In this document: positions 34,015 through 41,474 of the stretch, in pieces | Position numbering within the stretch: position 1 is the first letter of the stretch | Layout of the letters: each line of letters starts with the position of its first letter | From: Rhizobium mongolense subsp. loessense | Lineage (GTDB): Bacteria > Pseudomonadota > Alphaproteobacteria > Rhizobiales > Rhizobiaceae | DNA length: 64,000 nt | Direction: 5' to 3' | Assembly: GCF_900099775.1 (NCBI RefSeq) | Contig: NZ_FMTM01000018.1 | Coordinates: 1-64,000 of the forward strand | Position numbers and translations under genes: made by a program | The notes under the pieces: model-generated | What the model was told of the DNA's origin: nothing | Database searches by the model: none | The model's input: only the letters and a program-made list of their open reading frames with translations

Positions 34015-34770
34015 GTGAAAAAAATGAAAACTGTGACAATCTCGATCGGCAATTTTCTGTTCAGGTATCGAAATCAGATCTTCCCGTTCACCATCGTTAC
34101 GCTCTTTTTCTCCGCGGCTCCCGCGACGGAGGTATTCGAGAGCACGAAGGTCGAATTTGCCACGGATATTGCCGCATGGCTCATCGCCTTCTGCGGACTT
34201 TTAGTCCGTGGGACAGTGATTGGTTACGCCTATATCCAGCGCGGTGGCCTGAACAAAGAAGTCTATGCCAAAAACCTCGTCACCGAAGGCATGTTCAGCA
34301 CATGCCGCAATCCGCTGTATGTCGGCAACTTGTTGATATATGCAGCCGTCTTCCTGATGCATGGAAACCCGGCAACGGTGGCCATCGGGATCCTATTGTT
34401 CTGTGTCATGTACCAGTGCATCGTTTGTGCGGAGGAGGCGTTTCTCGAACGCAAGTTCGGCGAGGGATACAGAGCCTATTGCGCTGACGTCCCGAGATGG
34501 ATTCCGCGCCTCGCTAAAATTTCGCAGGCCACTGAAGGCATGGTCTTCAACTTCAAGCGGGTGATCGCAAAAGACTATTCTACTGTCTCCGCCACGCTAG
34601 TCACCTTGCTGCTCGCACAAGTATACGAGTCCATGGCGGCCCCGATCGCGAACAAGGATGTCCTGTACCTGTCCCTGCTCGTAACGCTCGCCATTGTAAC
34701 CGGAGTCGCCACCGGATTGATCAGCCGGTTGAAGAAACGTGGCGTTTTCAGCGAAAACAAATCTGTGTAG
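34015..34770 (+). CDS. Integral membrane methyltransferase (ICMT/PEMT-like)
   Basis: A 251-aa polytopic protein. GTVIGYAYIQRGG, LVTEGMFSTCRNPLYVGNL and EEAFLERKFGEGYRAYC are hallmarks of the isoprenylcysteine carboxyl/phospholipid methyltransferase fold. After it come about two further hydrophobic segments, an extension over the usual 200 aa. The start is GTG 34015, immediately after the CmoA-like stop, or ATG 34024. The partnership with a CmoA homologue and the CpxR-type promoter suggest modification of a membrane lipid head group. Substrate unknown. Confidence 0.82.
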   Translation: MKKMKTVTISIGNFLFRYRNQIFPFTIVTLFFSAAPATEVFESTKVEFATDIAAWLIAFCGLLVRGTVIGYAYIQRGGLNKEVYAKNLVTEGMFSTCRNPLYVGNLLIYAAVFLMHGNPATVAIGILLFCVMYQCIVCAEEAFLERKFGEGYRAYCADVPRWIPRLAKISQATEGMVFNFKRVIAKDYSTVSATLVTLLLAQVYESMAAPIANKDVLYLSLLVTLAIVTGVATGLISRLKKRGVFSENKSV

Positions 34771-35153
34771 CGGGCAAGTGGCGGAAACAGAGGGCGTGCC
34801 GGCCGTCTCCTTTGGCTCTGTCGGGCATGGAAACTGGGACGTGCGACCAGGCGGGACGAGTACAAAATCGAACGGGGGCGCAAAGCGCGGGGGCACGATC
34901 CAAACGTTCGAAGGGCGACAAGCGACTTCTTGACCCCGAGGTCGGACGATGGTGGCAATTGTCAGACGAATTCCGCCTTCGTCCAACACCTTCTGATATC
35001 TGTCGGACTATGATCGACCTAATAGACATCGACCAGGGGCGGCGCATGATGTTGCCTGGCCGTGACTTCAGCCTGTGACGCGGTGCACAAATCTTGGCGG
35101 CATCGGTGATTTTGCCTCATTGATGTCGATCGAGACGCCCGAAAGCACCAAAC
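34771..35153. other. Gene-free stretch before box copy F
   Basis: Frames on both strands are without domains. I see nothing recognisable. Confidence 0.4.
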
Positions 35154-35189
35154 TTTACCTATCTTTACAATGTCTTTGCGCAGCTTAAC
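35154..35189 (+). promoter_or_regulatory. Tandem CpxR-type box, copy F
   Basis: TTTAC at 35154 and 35164, TTTGC at 35175, TTAAC at 35185; spacing 10, 11, 10. It lies 66 bp before the 35255 gene. The downstream leader does not share the hairpin cassette. Confidence 0.7.
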
Positions 35190-35254
35190 GCAGTCGGCAG
35201 TACCTTTTTTGAAGCGGTCAGGCGATTCGTCGTTCAGCTTTCTGCAGAGACAAA

Positions 35255-35581
35255 ATGCATCACGTGACGATCACTTGGGAAAACCAAAATCAGATCAAGA
35301 AGCTCATTGAGCTGATACGAGAAAACGTGGGCGAGCTTAGCAACAAGTTGCATGAGACGCGGAAGCGCGAGCGACTAACTCAGCAAGACGTTGATGAATG
35401 TGTCCGGCTCCTGACCCTTAGCAGCATGCTGCTTTTGGAGCTCCATCAAGCAGACTCGATTTGTGAAGCAGACGTCATTCCGCCCGCCACAGGGGCAGTG
35501 CAGTCGTATTCATGGCTGGCCCTCCGGTACCTCGCGCCAAGAGATAGTCGAGCCGACATCGGTGCAGACCCGGAACAATAG
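35255..35581 (+). CDS. Small helical hypothetical protein
   Basis: A 108-aa protein rich in charged helix-forming residues in its first 80 aa (IKKLIELIRENVGELSNKLH, then TQQDVDECVRLLTLS). No signal peptide or known domain. It is credible mainly because it sits directly behind a CpxR-type box. It could be a small cytoplasmic adaptor of the stress response; no function can be assigned. Confidence 0.55.
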   Translation: MHHVTITWENQNQIKKLIELIRENVGELSNKLHETRKRERLTQQDVDECVRLLTLSSMLLLELHQADSICEADVIPPATGAVQSYSWLALRYLAPRDSRADIGADPEQ

Positions 35582-35659
35582 CGAGGGTGATGGAAATATA
35601 TCAGAGTGCCAACCGGCGGTAACCACTTCAGTTTGCACGGATCTTGTCGCCCAATGCTT

Positions 35660-36030
35660 GATCGCCAAACGGCAGTAGACGGCCGGACGCCGGCCGGGAA
35701 GCGCGACGTCGACGATCTCTCTCGAGTTGTATCGGTGCTGACCAAGTTCCCTCGAGCCTCACCTTGCGCTGCGTGGGCCGATCGTCCGGCCCGTTGATCG
35801 TCCCATTCAATCCTTCGGAAATACGCGGAAGGTAACGCGCTGAAAACTTCAGCCTGCCACTCGACATGCTGTTGGCGAACCATGCCGAATAGCTGGGCGC
35901 TAGAGGAGACGACTGCACCGAGTTCGGCTGAGCGCGAGCGATGAGACCGTCATCGGCCGTGACGGTTGTCTGGGCAAGCCTGATCCTTGCGCTATCGAGA
36001 GCTGTCTCTTCGCATTCGAGGCTTACCGAG
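35660..36030 (-). pseudogene. RND adaptor (membrane fusion protein) remnant
   Basis: The minus strand matches the middle of the intact adaptor at 45984-47105: RQQHVEWQAEV against RQQRVEWQAEV, then VSTDT, in several frames. The N-terminal part has been deleted and the promoter region follows at 36060-36130. It is the dead twin of the live adaptor gene. Confidence 0.75.
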
Positions 36031-36088
36031 GGGCAGGCCGCTCCAGTTTCACAACCGATGTCATCGCGCCCATGAGTGGTCGAACGAG

Positions 36089-36124
36089 CATTAAAACGGC
36101 CAAGTTAGTGTTAAGGTAGGTAAA
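36089..36124 (-). promoter_or_regulatory. Decayed tandem CpxR-type box, copy G (between dead adaptor and cpxR)
   Basis: On plus: GTAAA at 36120 and GTTAA at 36110 are intact, GCCAA at 36099 and CATTA at 36089 are decayed. The intact pair could still serve cpxR, whose start is 63 bp away. Confidence 0.5.
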
Positions 36125-36186
36125 ACTTGGTCGCGTGCTTGCATTTGTGCTGTATGAATGGCCAATATGAATGACGGACAAAATGA

Positions 36187-36873
36187 ATGACTAAGGTTCT
36201 CCTCATCGACGACGATGTCGAGCTGACGACACTTCTGCAGGAATATCTGGGCGAAGAAGGATATGATGTCGCGACGGACGCAGACGGTCGCGCAGCTATT
36301 GCCGCTGCCGCCGGCAATACGGTCGATATCATCGTGCTCGATATCATGATGCCCCGAATGAACGGGATCGAGGTTCTCCAAAGGATCAGGAAGCTGAGCC
36401 AAATCCCCGTCCTGATGTTGACTGCACGGGGGGATGACGTCGACAGGATAGCGGGCCTGAATCTTGGCGCCGACGACTATGTACCAAAGCCCTGTTCTCC
36501 GGGAGAGCTTGCCGCCAGGCTGCGTGCGATCCTTCGCCGAGCGGGACAGCCCGCAGCCGGCGCGTCAACTGATACGTTAAAAGCGGGGCAACTCGTAATC
36601 CATCCTGGCAGTAGAACCGCCGAATGGCGCGGCGAGCCTTTGGATCTTACCGGTACCGAGTTCAGCCTGCTCGAAGTCCTCGCTCGCAGTGCCGGCCAAC
36701 TGGTGTCGAAGCAGGACATCTCGAAACGGGCCTTTGGAAAGCCGTTGACTCCATTCGATCGTCGCATCGACGTCCATATCAGCAGCGTTCGTCAGAAGCT
36801 CGGGCTCAGGGAGGATGGGCAATCCTGGATCCAATCCGTTCGTGGCCAAGGCTATCAACTTCTCATGGACTGA
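36187..36873 (+). CDS. cpxR: CpxR-like response regulator (OmpR family)
   Basis: A 228-aa regulator. The receiver domain has acidic DDD (8-10), phospho-acceptor Asp52 in IIVLDIMMPRMNG, MLTARGDD and the conserved Lys in YVPKP. A winged-helix DNA-binding domain follows (LTGTEFSLLEVLARSAGQLV, RRIDVHISSVRQKLG). It is 2 nt from the kinase gene. E. coli CpxR binds GTAAA-N5-GTAAA, and ten tandem versions of that site occur within 15 kb, so I infer this protein reads them. Confidence 0.88.
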   Translation: MTKVLLIDDDVELTTLLQEYLGEEGYDVATDADGRAAIAAAAGNTVDIIVLDIMMPRMNGIEVLQRIRKLSQIPVLMLTARGDDVDRIAGLNLGADDYVPKPCSPGELAARLRAILRRAGQPAAGASTDTLKAGQLVIHPGSRTAEWRGEPLDLTGTEFSLLEVLARSAGQLVSKQDISKRAFGKPLTPFDRRIDVHISSVRQKLGLREDGQSWIQSVRGQGYQLLMD

Positions 36874-36875
36874 CC

Positions 36876-38195
36876 ATGCCCCGGCTCTTTTGGAAGTTTT
36901 TCACGACAATTTGGCTCACCCTTGCGGCAACGGTCACGGTAATAATCCTACTCGTCAACTACTTTCAGACGGTTCCCTTCGCTCGTGAACTGGAGCTTCG
37001 GGAGCAGGAATTCATTCTAAACCTGACCGCGAACGTGCTTGCAAAGGATGGCGAGGATGCCTCGGCGCGTTTGGTGCGCGCAAGTGAGGATACGGTGCCA
37101 CTCGGCCTCACGATTTCCAAAGCCGCCGAATCCGGTGCATGCGCGAACGAGAACATCGTCGACACAAGGTTCATCGTGAAGGACGGGGTTTGTTACCGGA
37201 TCTCCGTTTCCGGACAAGCCAGCCTCGTTTTCGACTACCTTGCTCTGTTGATGCCGTGGATTGCTATATTCGTCTCGAGCACGATAGCGGCGGCGGCGCT
37301 TGCCCGATACCTCATTCGCCCTGTCGTGCACCTTCGCGACGGCCTGAGCGCGCTTGCCCACGGCCGATTCAATGTGCGGATCGGGGATAAGATGGCCGGC
37401 CGTAGGGACGAGGTGACCGCGCTTGCGCATGATTTTGATTCCACTGCCGCGCGGCTGCAGGAGCTTCAGGAAGCACAACAGAGGCTCTTTCATGATGTGT
37501 CCCATGAATTGCGCTCGCCGTTGTCTCGCCTGCAGGCGGCTGTCGGCGTTCTTCGCCAAAGTCCAGCGAAACTCGGCGCGATGCTGGACCGCATGGACCG
37601 GGAGGTCGAACGGCTCGATGCGCTGGTGGGCGAAGTCCTGACCCTTGCCCGGCTGACGGCCGGATCAAGCCTTCCGCTGAAAACGCAGACCCTAGATGTC
37701 ATCGACCTCCTGAATGAAATCCTGGGCGATGCAGCGTTCGAAGCCCAGGCACGGGAAGTCTCGATTACAGCGAGTGTCGATGGCATCTTCCTCGCCGAGG
37801 TCGAAGGCGAACTAATCTACAGGGCGCTCGAAAATGTCGTCCGCAACGCCATCAAGTACACTGCCGAGCACTCGCAAATATCCGTGCTTTGCGAGACGAC
37901 AGCCGACCTTCTCAAGGTCTGCGTCATGGATCAGGGACCAGGCGTCAGGCGAGACGAACTCGAACGTATCTTCCAGCCGTTCTCGCGAGGGAACGAGGCA
38001 GTGTCGAGGGGCGGATACGGTCTGGGGCTTGCGATTACCCGGCAGGCCATCGAGCGCCATGGAGGGCGGGTGTATGCGTCCCTCCCGGACGCCGGCGGGT
38101 TGGCCATCACCATCGAGCTTCCTCGCAAGCCGACGAGACATGGCCAGACGGACGAAAAGTCTGAACTGGATCGATCAACCAAGCGGAAAAGATAG
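36876..38195 (+). CDS. cpxA: CpxA-like sensor histidine kinase
   Basis: A 439-aa membrane kinase started at ATG 36876, 2 nt after cpxR. TM1 is about 11-29, a short periplasmic region about 30-120 with two Cys (SGACAN, KDGVCYR), TM2 about 121-143, then HAMP. His210 lies in FHDVSHELRSPLSRLQ, the N box is NVVRNAIKYT, and the G boxes are DQGPGVRRDE and GGYGLGLAI. The sensor region is smaller than that of E. coli CpxA, so the signal may differ. Its 3' end was copied to 32690-32805. Confidence 0.88.
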   Translation: MPRLFWKFFTTIWLTLAATVTVIILLVNYFQTVPFARELELREQEFILNLTANVLAKDGEDASARLVRASEDTVPLGLTISKAAESGACANENIVDTRFIVKDGVCYRISVSGQASLVFDYLALLMPWIAIFVSSTIAAAALARYLIRPVVHLRDGLSALAHGRFNVRIGDKMAGRRDEVTALAHDFDSTAARLQELQEAQQRLFHDVSHELRSPLSRLQAAVGVLRQSPAKLGAMLDRMDREVERLDALVGEVLTLARLTAGSSLPLKTQTLDVIDLLNEILGDAAFEAQAREVSITASVDGIFLAEVEGELIYRALENVVRNAIKYTAEHSQISVLCETTADLLKVCVMDQGPGVRRDELERIFQPFSRGNEAVSRGGYGLGLAITRQAIERHGGRVYASLPDAGGLAITIELPRKPTRHGQTDEKSELDRSTKRKR

Positions 38196-38266
38196 AGGGA
38201 TAGCGGCTGCCGCGGACGAGACGGCACGGCTCGAAACTCGGCCACCGACAGAACCTGCTTCCAGGA

Positions 38267-38302
38267 TTTACCCAACTTTACAATGCCTTTACCGACGTTA
38301 AC
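38267..38302 (+). promoter_or_regulatory. Tandem CpxR-type box, copy H (EAL gene)
   Basis: TTTAC at 38267, 38277 and 38288, TTAAC at 38298; spacing 10, 11, 10. It lies just behind cpxA. Confidence 0.78.
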
Positions 38303-38318
38303 GCTGACGTCGGTAAAC

Positions 38319-38341
38319 CTGAACCTGCAACCTCGGTTCAG
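38319..38341 (+). promoter_or_regulatory. 5'-leader hairpin behind cpxA
   Basis: CTGAACC and GGTTCAG arms, 7 bp, 9-nt loop. A 12-codon frame (ATG 38354, TAG 38390-38392) begins at the cassette position; the EAL gene starts 187 nt later. Confidence 0.5.
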
Positions 38342-38578
38342 AAGATTCGGCTCATGACCTATAGCTTCCAACTACCTGAAATCCACCCGTAGGCCGCGCT
38401 CCGCGTCAACTCGCATCACTCAGTGAGCGTCGGATGCCGACAGATGGTCTGCAGGTGGTTGGATCCTATCTGAAGGGTGGCCAGCTGATCGAGAACTGAC
38501 CTTAGATTGAATATCCTTTCGCAACTTTTCCATTCCGCATGCTCTTAGCCGAAGGACAACCAGAAATGGATTGGGATT

Positions 38579-39340
38579 ATGAGCTTCGATAACGACTATA
38601 TCGCCCAAAGTGTTCTAGAAGCGATGCGGCATGGGCGCATCGGCTTTTCGCTGCAACACGTGAATTCGGTGGGCGAGGGGTGTCATGCCCTTTACTCCGA
38701 ATGCTTGGGGCGGCTCATCGAGCCAAATGGAAGCGTCATCGACTCGAACGAGTTCATGGCCTATCTTGAGAGTTCGGGAAATGCACCTGCATTCGATCGC
38801 CACATGTTGTCGTTGGCATTCGCATGGCTTTCGACCAATGAAAATAGTACGCTCGGAGTAAATCTTTCAGGGGAGAACTTGTTCAACACGAAGTATTGGA
38901 CTCGTCTCTACGACCAGCTCTATGGGTACCGATCGATTGCTTCTCGACTTGTGCTTGAGATATCCGAAATCGCTCCGGCCTTCCTACCGACAGCGAACGA
39001 GCTTATCCAAGATCTTCGCTTGCTCGGCTACAAAGTAGCGATCGACGATTTTGGGACGGGATTCTGCACGCCAGAATCACTTTTTTCCATCGCTGTGGAT
39101 ATCGTGAAAATCGACGCGTTCTTCGTCCGCGATCATATGCGCCAAGATGTGGAGCGTTTCCTCAATCACATTGTCGGCTTGGCAGCATGCGCGGCCCCGG
39201 TGGTCGTCGTTGAAGGAGTAGAGACTTATTGCCAGTTCAAACTCGCAAAGCAGGCCGGTTGCACACATGTACAGGGCTTTCTGCTCTCCGAGCCGACCCT
39301 TTCTCCTTCGTTCATGGGTGTGGCGGGTTTGGTGGCATAG
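38579..39340 (+). CDS. EAL-domain protein (c-di-GMP phosphodiesterase-like)
   Basis: A 253-aa stand-alone EAL domain. The signature is YSECLGRL (ECL in place of EAL, Glu kept); NLSGENL, LEISEIAP, AIDDFGTGF, DIVKIDAFFV and VVEGVET hold the other metal and catalytic residues, so activity is plausible. The substrate would be cyclic di-GMP. Box copy H about 280 bp upstream links it to the Cpx-like system, tying envelope stress to the surface-attachment switch. Confidence 0.82.
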   Translation: MSFDNDYIAQSVLEAMRHGRIGFSLQHVNSVGEGCHALYSECLGRLIEPNGSVIDSNEFMAYLESSGNAPAFDRHMLSLAFAWLSTNENSTLGVNLSGENLFNTKYWTRLYDQLYGYRSIASRLVLEISEIAPAFLPTANELIQDLRLLGYKVAIDDFGTGFCTPESLFSIAVDIVKIDAFFVRDHMRQDVERFLNHIVGLAACAAPVVVVEGVETYCQFKLAKQAGCTHVQGFLLSEPTLSPSFMGVAGLVA

Positions 39341-39404
39341 CACGGTCTTTCCTCCCGCTGATCTCGCTTCGCTATTCCCATGCCCGCGTCCTGCACTGAG
39401 GTCA

Positions 39405-39500
39405 CAATTCTCAAGTCCGCCTGGCATTGGAAAGACGACGATTGCCCGCGCTTTGGCACAGCGGCTGAATGCGGTCTTGTGCGCGCGTTGCAAGGGTATC
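39405..39500 (+). pseudogene. P-loop kinase fragment
   Basis: SPPGIGKTTIARALAQRLNA is a Walker A region of a small kinase, without start or the rest of the domain. It appears to be gene debris. Confidence 0.4.
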
Positions 39501-39689
39501 CCCCGATCAGCCGTTTCGCAGCCATAGCGAAACCGCATTCCGGGAAGAAGAATCTCCTTGACGCCGGTGGCAGGCGGCAGGCGCCCGATCGGTTTGGCGA
39601 GCTCGGCTACGTCCTCTTCGAGATGATTGGCCACACCGAACCCCACGGGATTATGGCTATTGTGGGCCATTGAACCCGCTATCCCTCCT

Positions 39690-39795
39690 TTCGCGGGCAT
39701 CCGCAAACCGGTGCTGGTTGAGGTATTTCGATCGAAAGCGTCCGTTGAAGGCTTCGATGAAGCCGCTATCCGTCGGCTTTCCCGGTCGTGGGTAG
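39690..39795 (-). mobile_element. IS3-family transposase remnant
   Basis: The minus strand encodes PGKPTDSGFIEAFNGRFRSK and YLNQHRFADARE, including the final Glu of the DDE triad. Both ends are missing. Confidence 0.75.
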
Positions 39796-39915
39796 TGGTA
39801 GTGGACCGGTCAAAGTCGAGCGCTCCGGCGGCAACAGCCCGGCGTACTTTTTCTTCCAGTAAAGTAGGTCGCCTGCTTCTCAGAGTCGCCGTGCTTTTTA
39901 AACTATTCTAGAAAT

Positions 39916-39951
39916 TTTACCCAACTTTACATGCCCTTTACTACCGTTAAC
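39916..39951 (+). promoter_or_regulatory. Tandem CpxR-type box, copy I (beta-hydroxylase)
   Basis: TTTAC at 39916, 39926 and 39937, TTAAC at 39947; spacing 10, 11, 10. Confidence 0.78.
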
Positions 39952-39967
39952 ACTGGCATGGGTAAAA

Positions 39968-39991
39968 CCTGAACTTAGATCCCTGTTCAGG
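39968..39991 (+). promoter_or_regulatory. 5'-leader hairpin, hydroxylase gene
   Basis: CCTGAAC and GTTCAGG arms, 7 bp, 10-nt loop. The pairing has shifted by one base relative to the other copies while the stem length is kept. Confidence 0.5.
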
Positions 39992-40001
39992 ATTTTCGCA
40001 A

Positions 40002-40220
40002 ATGACCTTCAGATCCGAGTTATCTGGACTACGTTCGCATGCAACGCCCTGCGCAACAGAGATGGGCCACCTCTCAATCGGTACACCAGGGCAAAGCCGG
40101 TCACCACCCGTGCATCCCCCGCTGCCATCTCGCGCCGCTCAAGGAAAAACTGACCAACGGCCACCATCGCCGCTCCCACGACTATCAACTATCCGTTTCA
40201 CAACGTCATCGAGGCAATGA
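40002..40220 (+). CDS. 72-codon leader frame before the hydroxylase
   Basis: ATG at the cassette position (ATGACCTTCAG) opens a Pro/Ser/Arg-rich 72-aa frame with no domain. Its TGA ends one base before the hydroxylase ATG, which suggests translational coupling rather than a functional protein. Confidence 0.35.
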   Translation: MTFRSELSGLRSHATPCATEMGHLSIGTPGQSRSPPVHPPLPSRAAQGKTDQRPPSPLPRLSTIRFTTSSRQ

Positions 40221-40221
40221 G

Positions 40222-40908
40222 ATGTCACGCATCTACGATTTTGCATCCAAAGTAGTCCGGCGTATTTACGAAAAACGTATCAATGCGCCAGCAATTCTTG
40301 ACGCAGCTACCGAATTTCCGAATTCAACGAAATTCATCGCTGATTGGCAGAGCATCCGCGAAGAAGCGTTCGCGGTGCGTCTGAACAGGGCGCCCCGCTT
40401 CCACGACCTCATGCCGGAGCAAACTGAAATTTCGGCGAGTGACGGTCTTGATTGGCGTATGTTCATACTCAAGGCCTACGACGTTGCTGTTCCCGAAAAC
40501 CTCGCGCGGATGCCGGTTCTCAGCCGACTGCTCTTCGAATGCCCTGAAGTCAAATCCGCGGCCATTTCTTTCCTGGCTCCTGGAAAGCATATCCCTATCC
40601 ATCGCGGACCCTTCCGGGGAATCATGAGATTTCACCTTGGCTTGGACATCCCACGGCAGGCAGATGGTAGTCCCGCAACCGTCATGGTGATTAACGACCA
40701 GGAGAAGCGAATCTCCGACGGAGAAGGCATGTTATGGGATGACACCTTCCCACACGCGGTGACAAATTACGCCAATCAAGCTCGCGTCGCTCTTCTCCTG
40801 GACGTCTGGCGTCCGAGAATGCCGCTAGACATGGAAATCCTGTCTCGGCTGATTGTTCGCGGGGTGCAAGCAGGAATGCGCTACAGAGGAGTGTCTTTCG
40901 CCGCCTGA
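40222..40908 (+). CDS. Aspartyl/asparaginyl beta-hydroxylase-family dioxygenase (LpxO/OlsC-like)
   Basis: A 228-aa 2-oxoglutarate/Fe(II) dioxygenase started at ATG 40222 behind GAGG. The iron and co-substrate ligands are visible as GKHIPIHRGPFRG, RFHLGLD, WDDTFPHAVTN and the following Arg. In rhizobia this family includes OlsC, which hydroxylates the acyl chain of ornithine lipids, and LpxO-type lipid A hydroxylases. Co-regulation with olsB through the same box favours a lipid substrate; the assignment between the two is open. Confidence 0.8.
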   Translation: MSRIYDFASKVVRRIYEKRINAPAILDAATEFPNSTKFIADWQSIREEAFAVRLNRAPRFHDLMPEQTEISASDGLDWRMFILKAYDVAVPENLARMPVLSRLLFECPEVKSAAISFLAPGKHIPIHRGPFRGIMRFHLGLDIPRQADGSPATVMVINDQEKRISDGEGMLWDDTFPHAVTNYANQARVALLLDVWRPRMPLDMEILSRLIVRGVQAGMRYRGVSFAA

Positions 40909-41474
40909 ATGTAATCCCGCATTGGAGTGAGCCTGCGGACGGGGCGACGACCGAAGAAGTTTAGATGTTGCTGACTGACCATTGTTGCCACAGCGCATAT
41001 GCGGAAGATCGGCATCGGTTAGGATGGGCAATTGTCGGGGACGTGAAGCATAGCTGATCCGAACATTCGGTCACCAGCAGAAAACGACTGTTTCGGAGAT
41101 CGCGGGAGTGCCTTGGGATGGCTTCCGAAACTGCTCTTGAATTTTACGCGAGGCGGTCGACGATAGCGTCGGCAATCGTTGAATTGCCGATTAGTCCTAC
41201 CAGTGATCGACGGGCACCTGACGGATGATGGGAGATCGCTTCTCGCGCCCCTCGAGCTCCAGGAGATTGCGACGCAGGAAACCATCACCGTCACTCGATA
41301 AGACAGAAGATAAAACCTCAGCCATCGCGGGAGCTTCGGCCAAGCCATCATAAATGGCATCGGGTTCTAAGCCGGACATCAAGGTGTGGCAGTCCACCTT
41401 GGGACTATATGACGTCATAGGGATTCGTAATTGCGAGCCCTCTCGGGCGCTTTTTAAGTTTAGCCACAGGTCGA
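40909..41474. other. Gene-poor stretch; weak hypothetical frame
   Basis: A minus-strand frame (41197-41502, 101 aa, MERQPGFSLIDLWLNL...) starts inside the end of the patatin gene and has no recognisable domain. I leave it uncalled. No terminator was identified. Confidence 0.35.
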
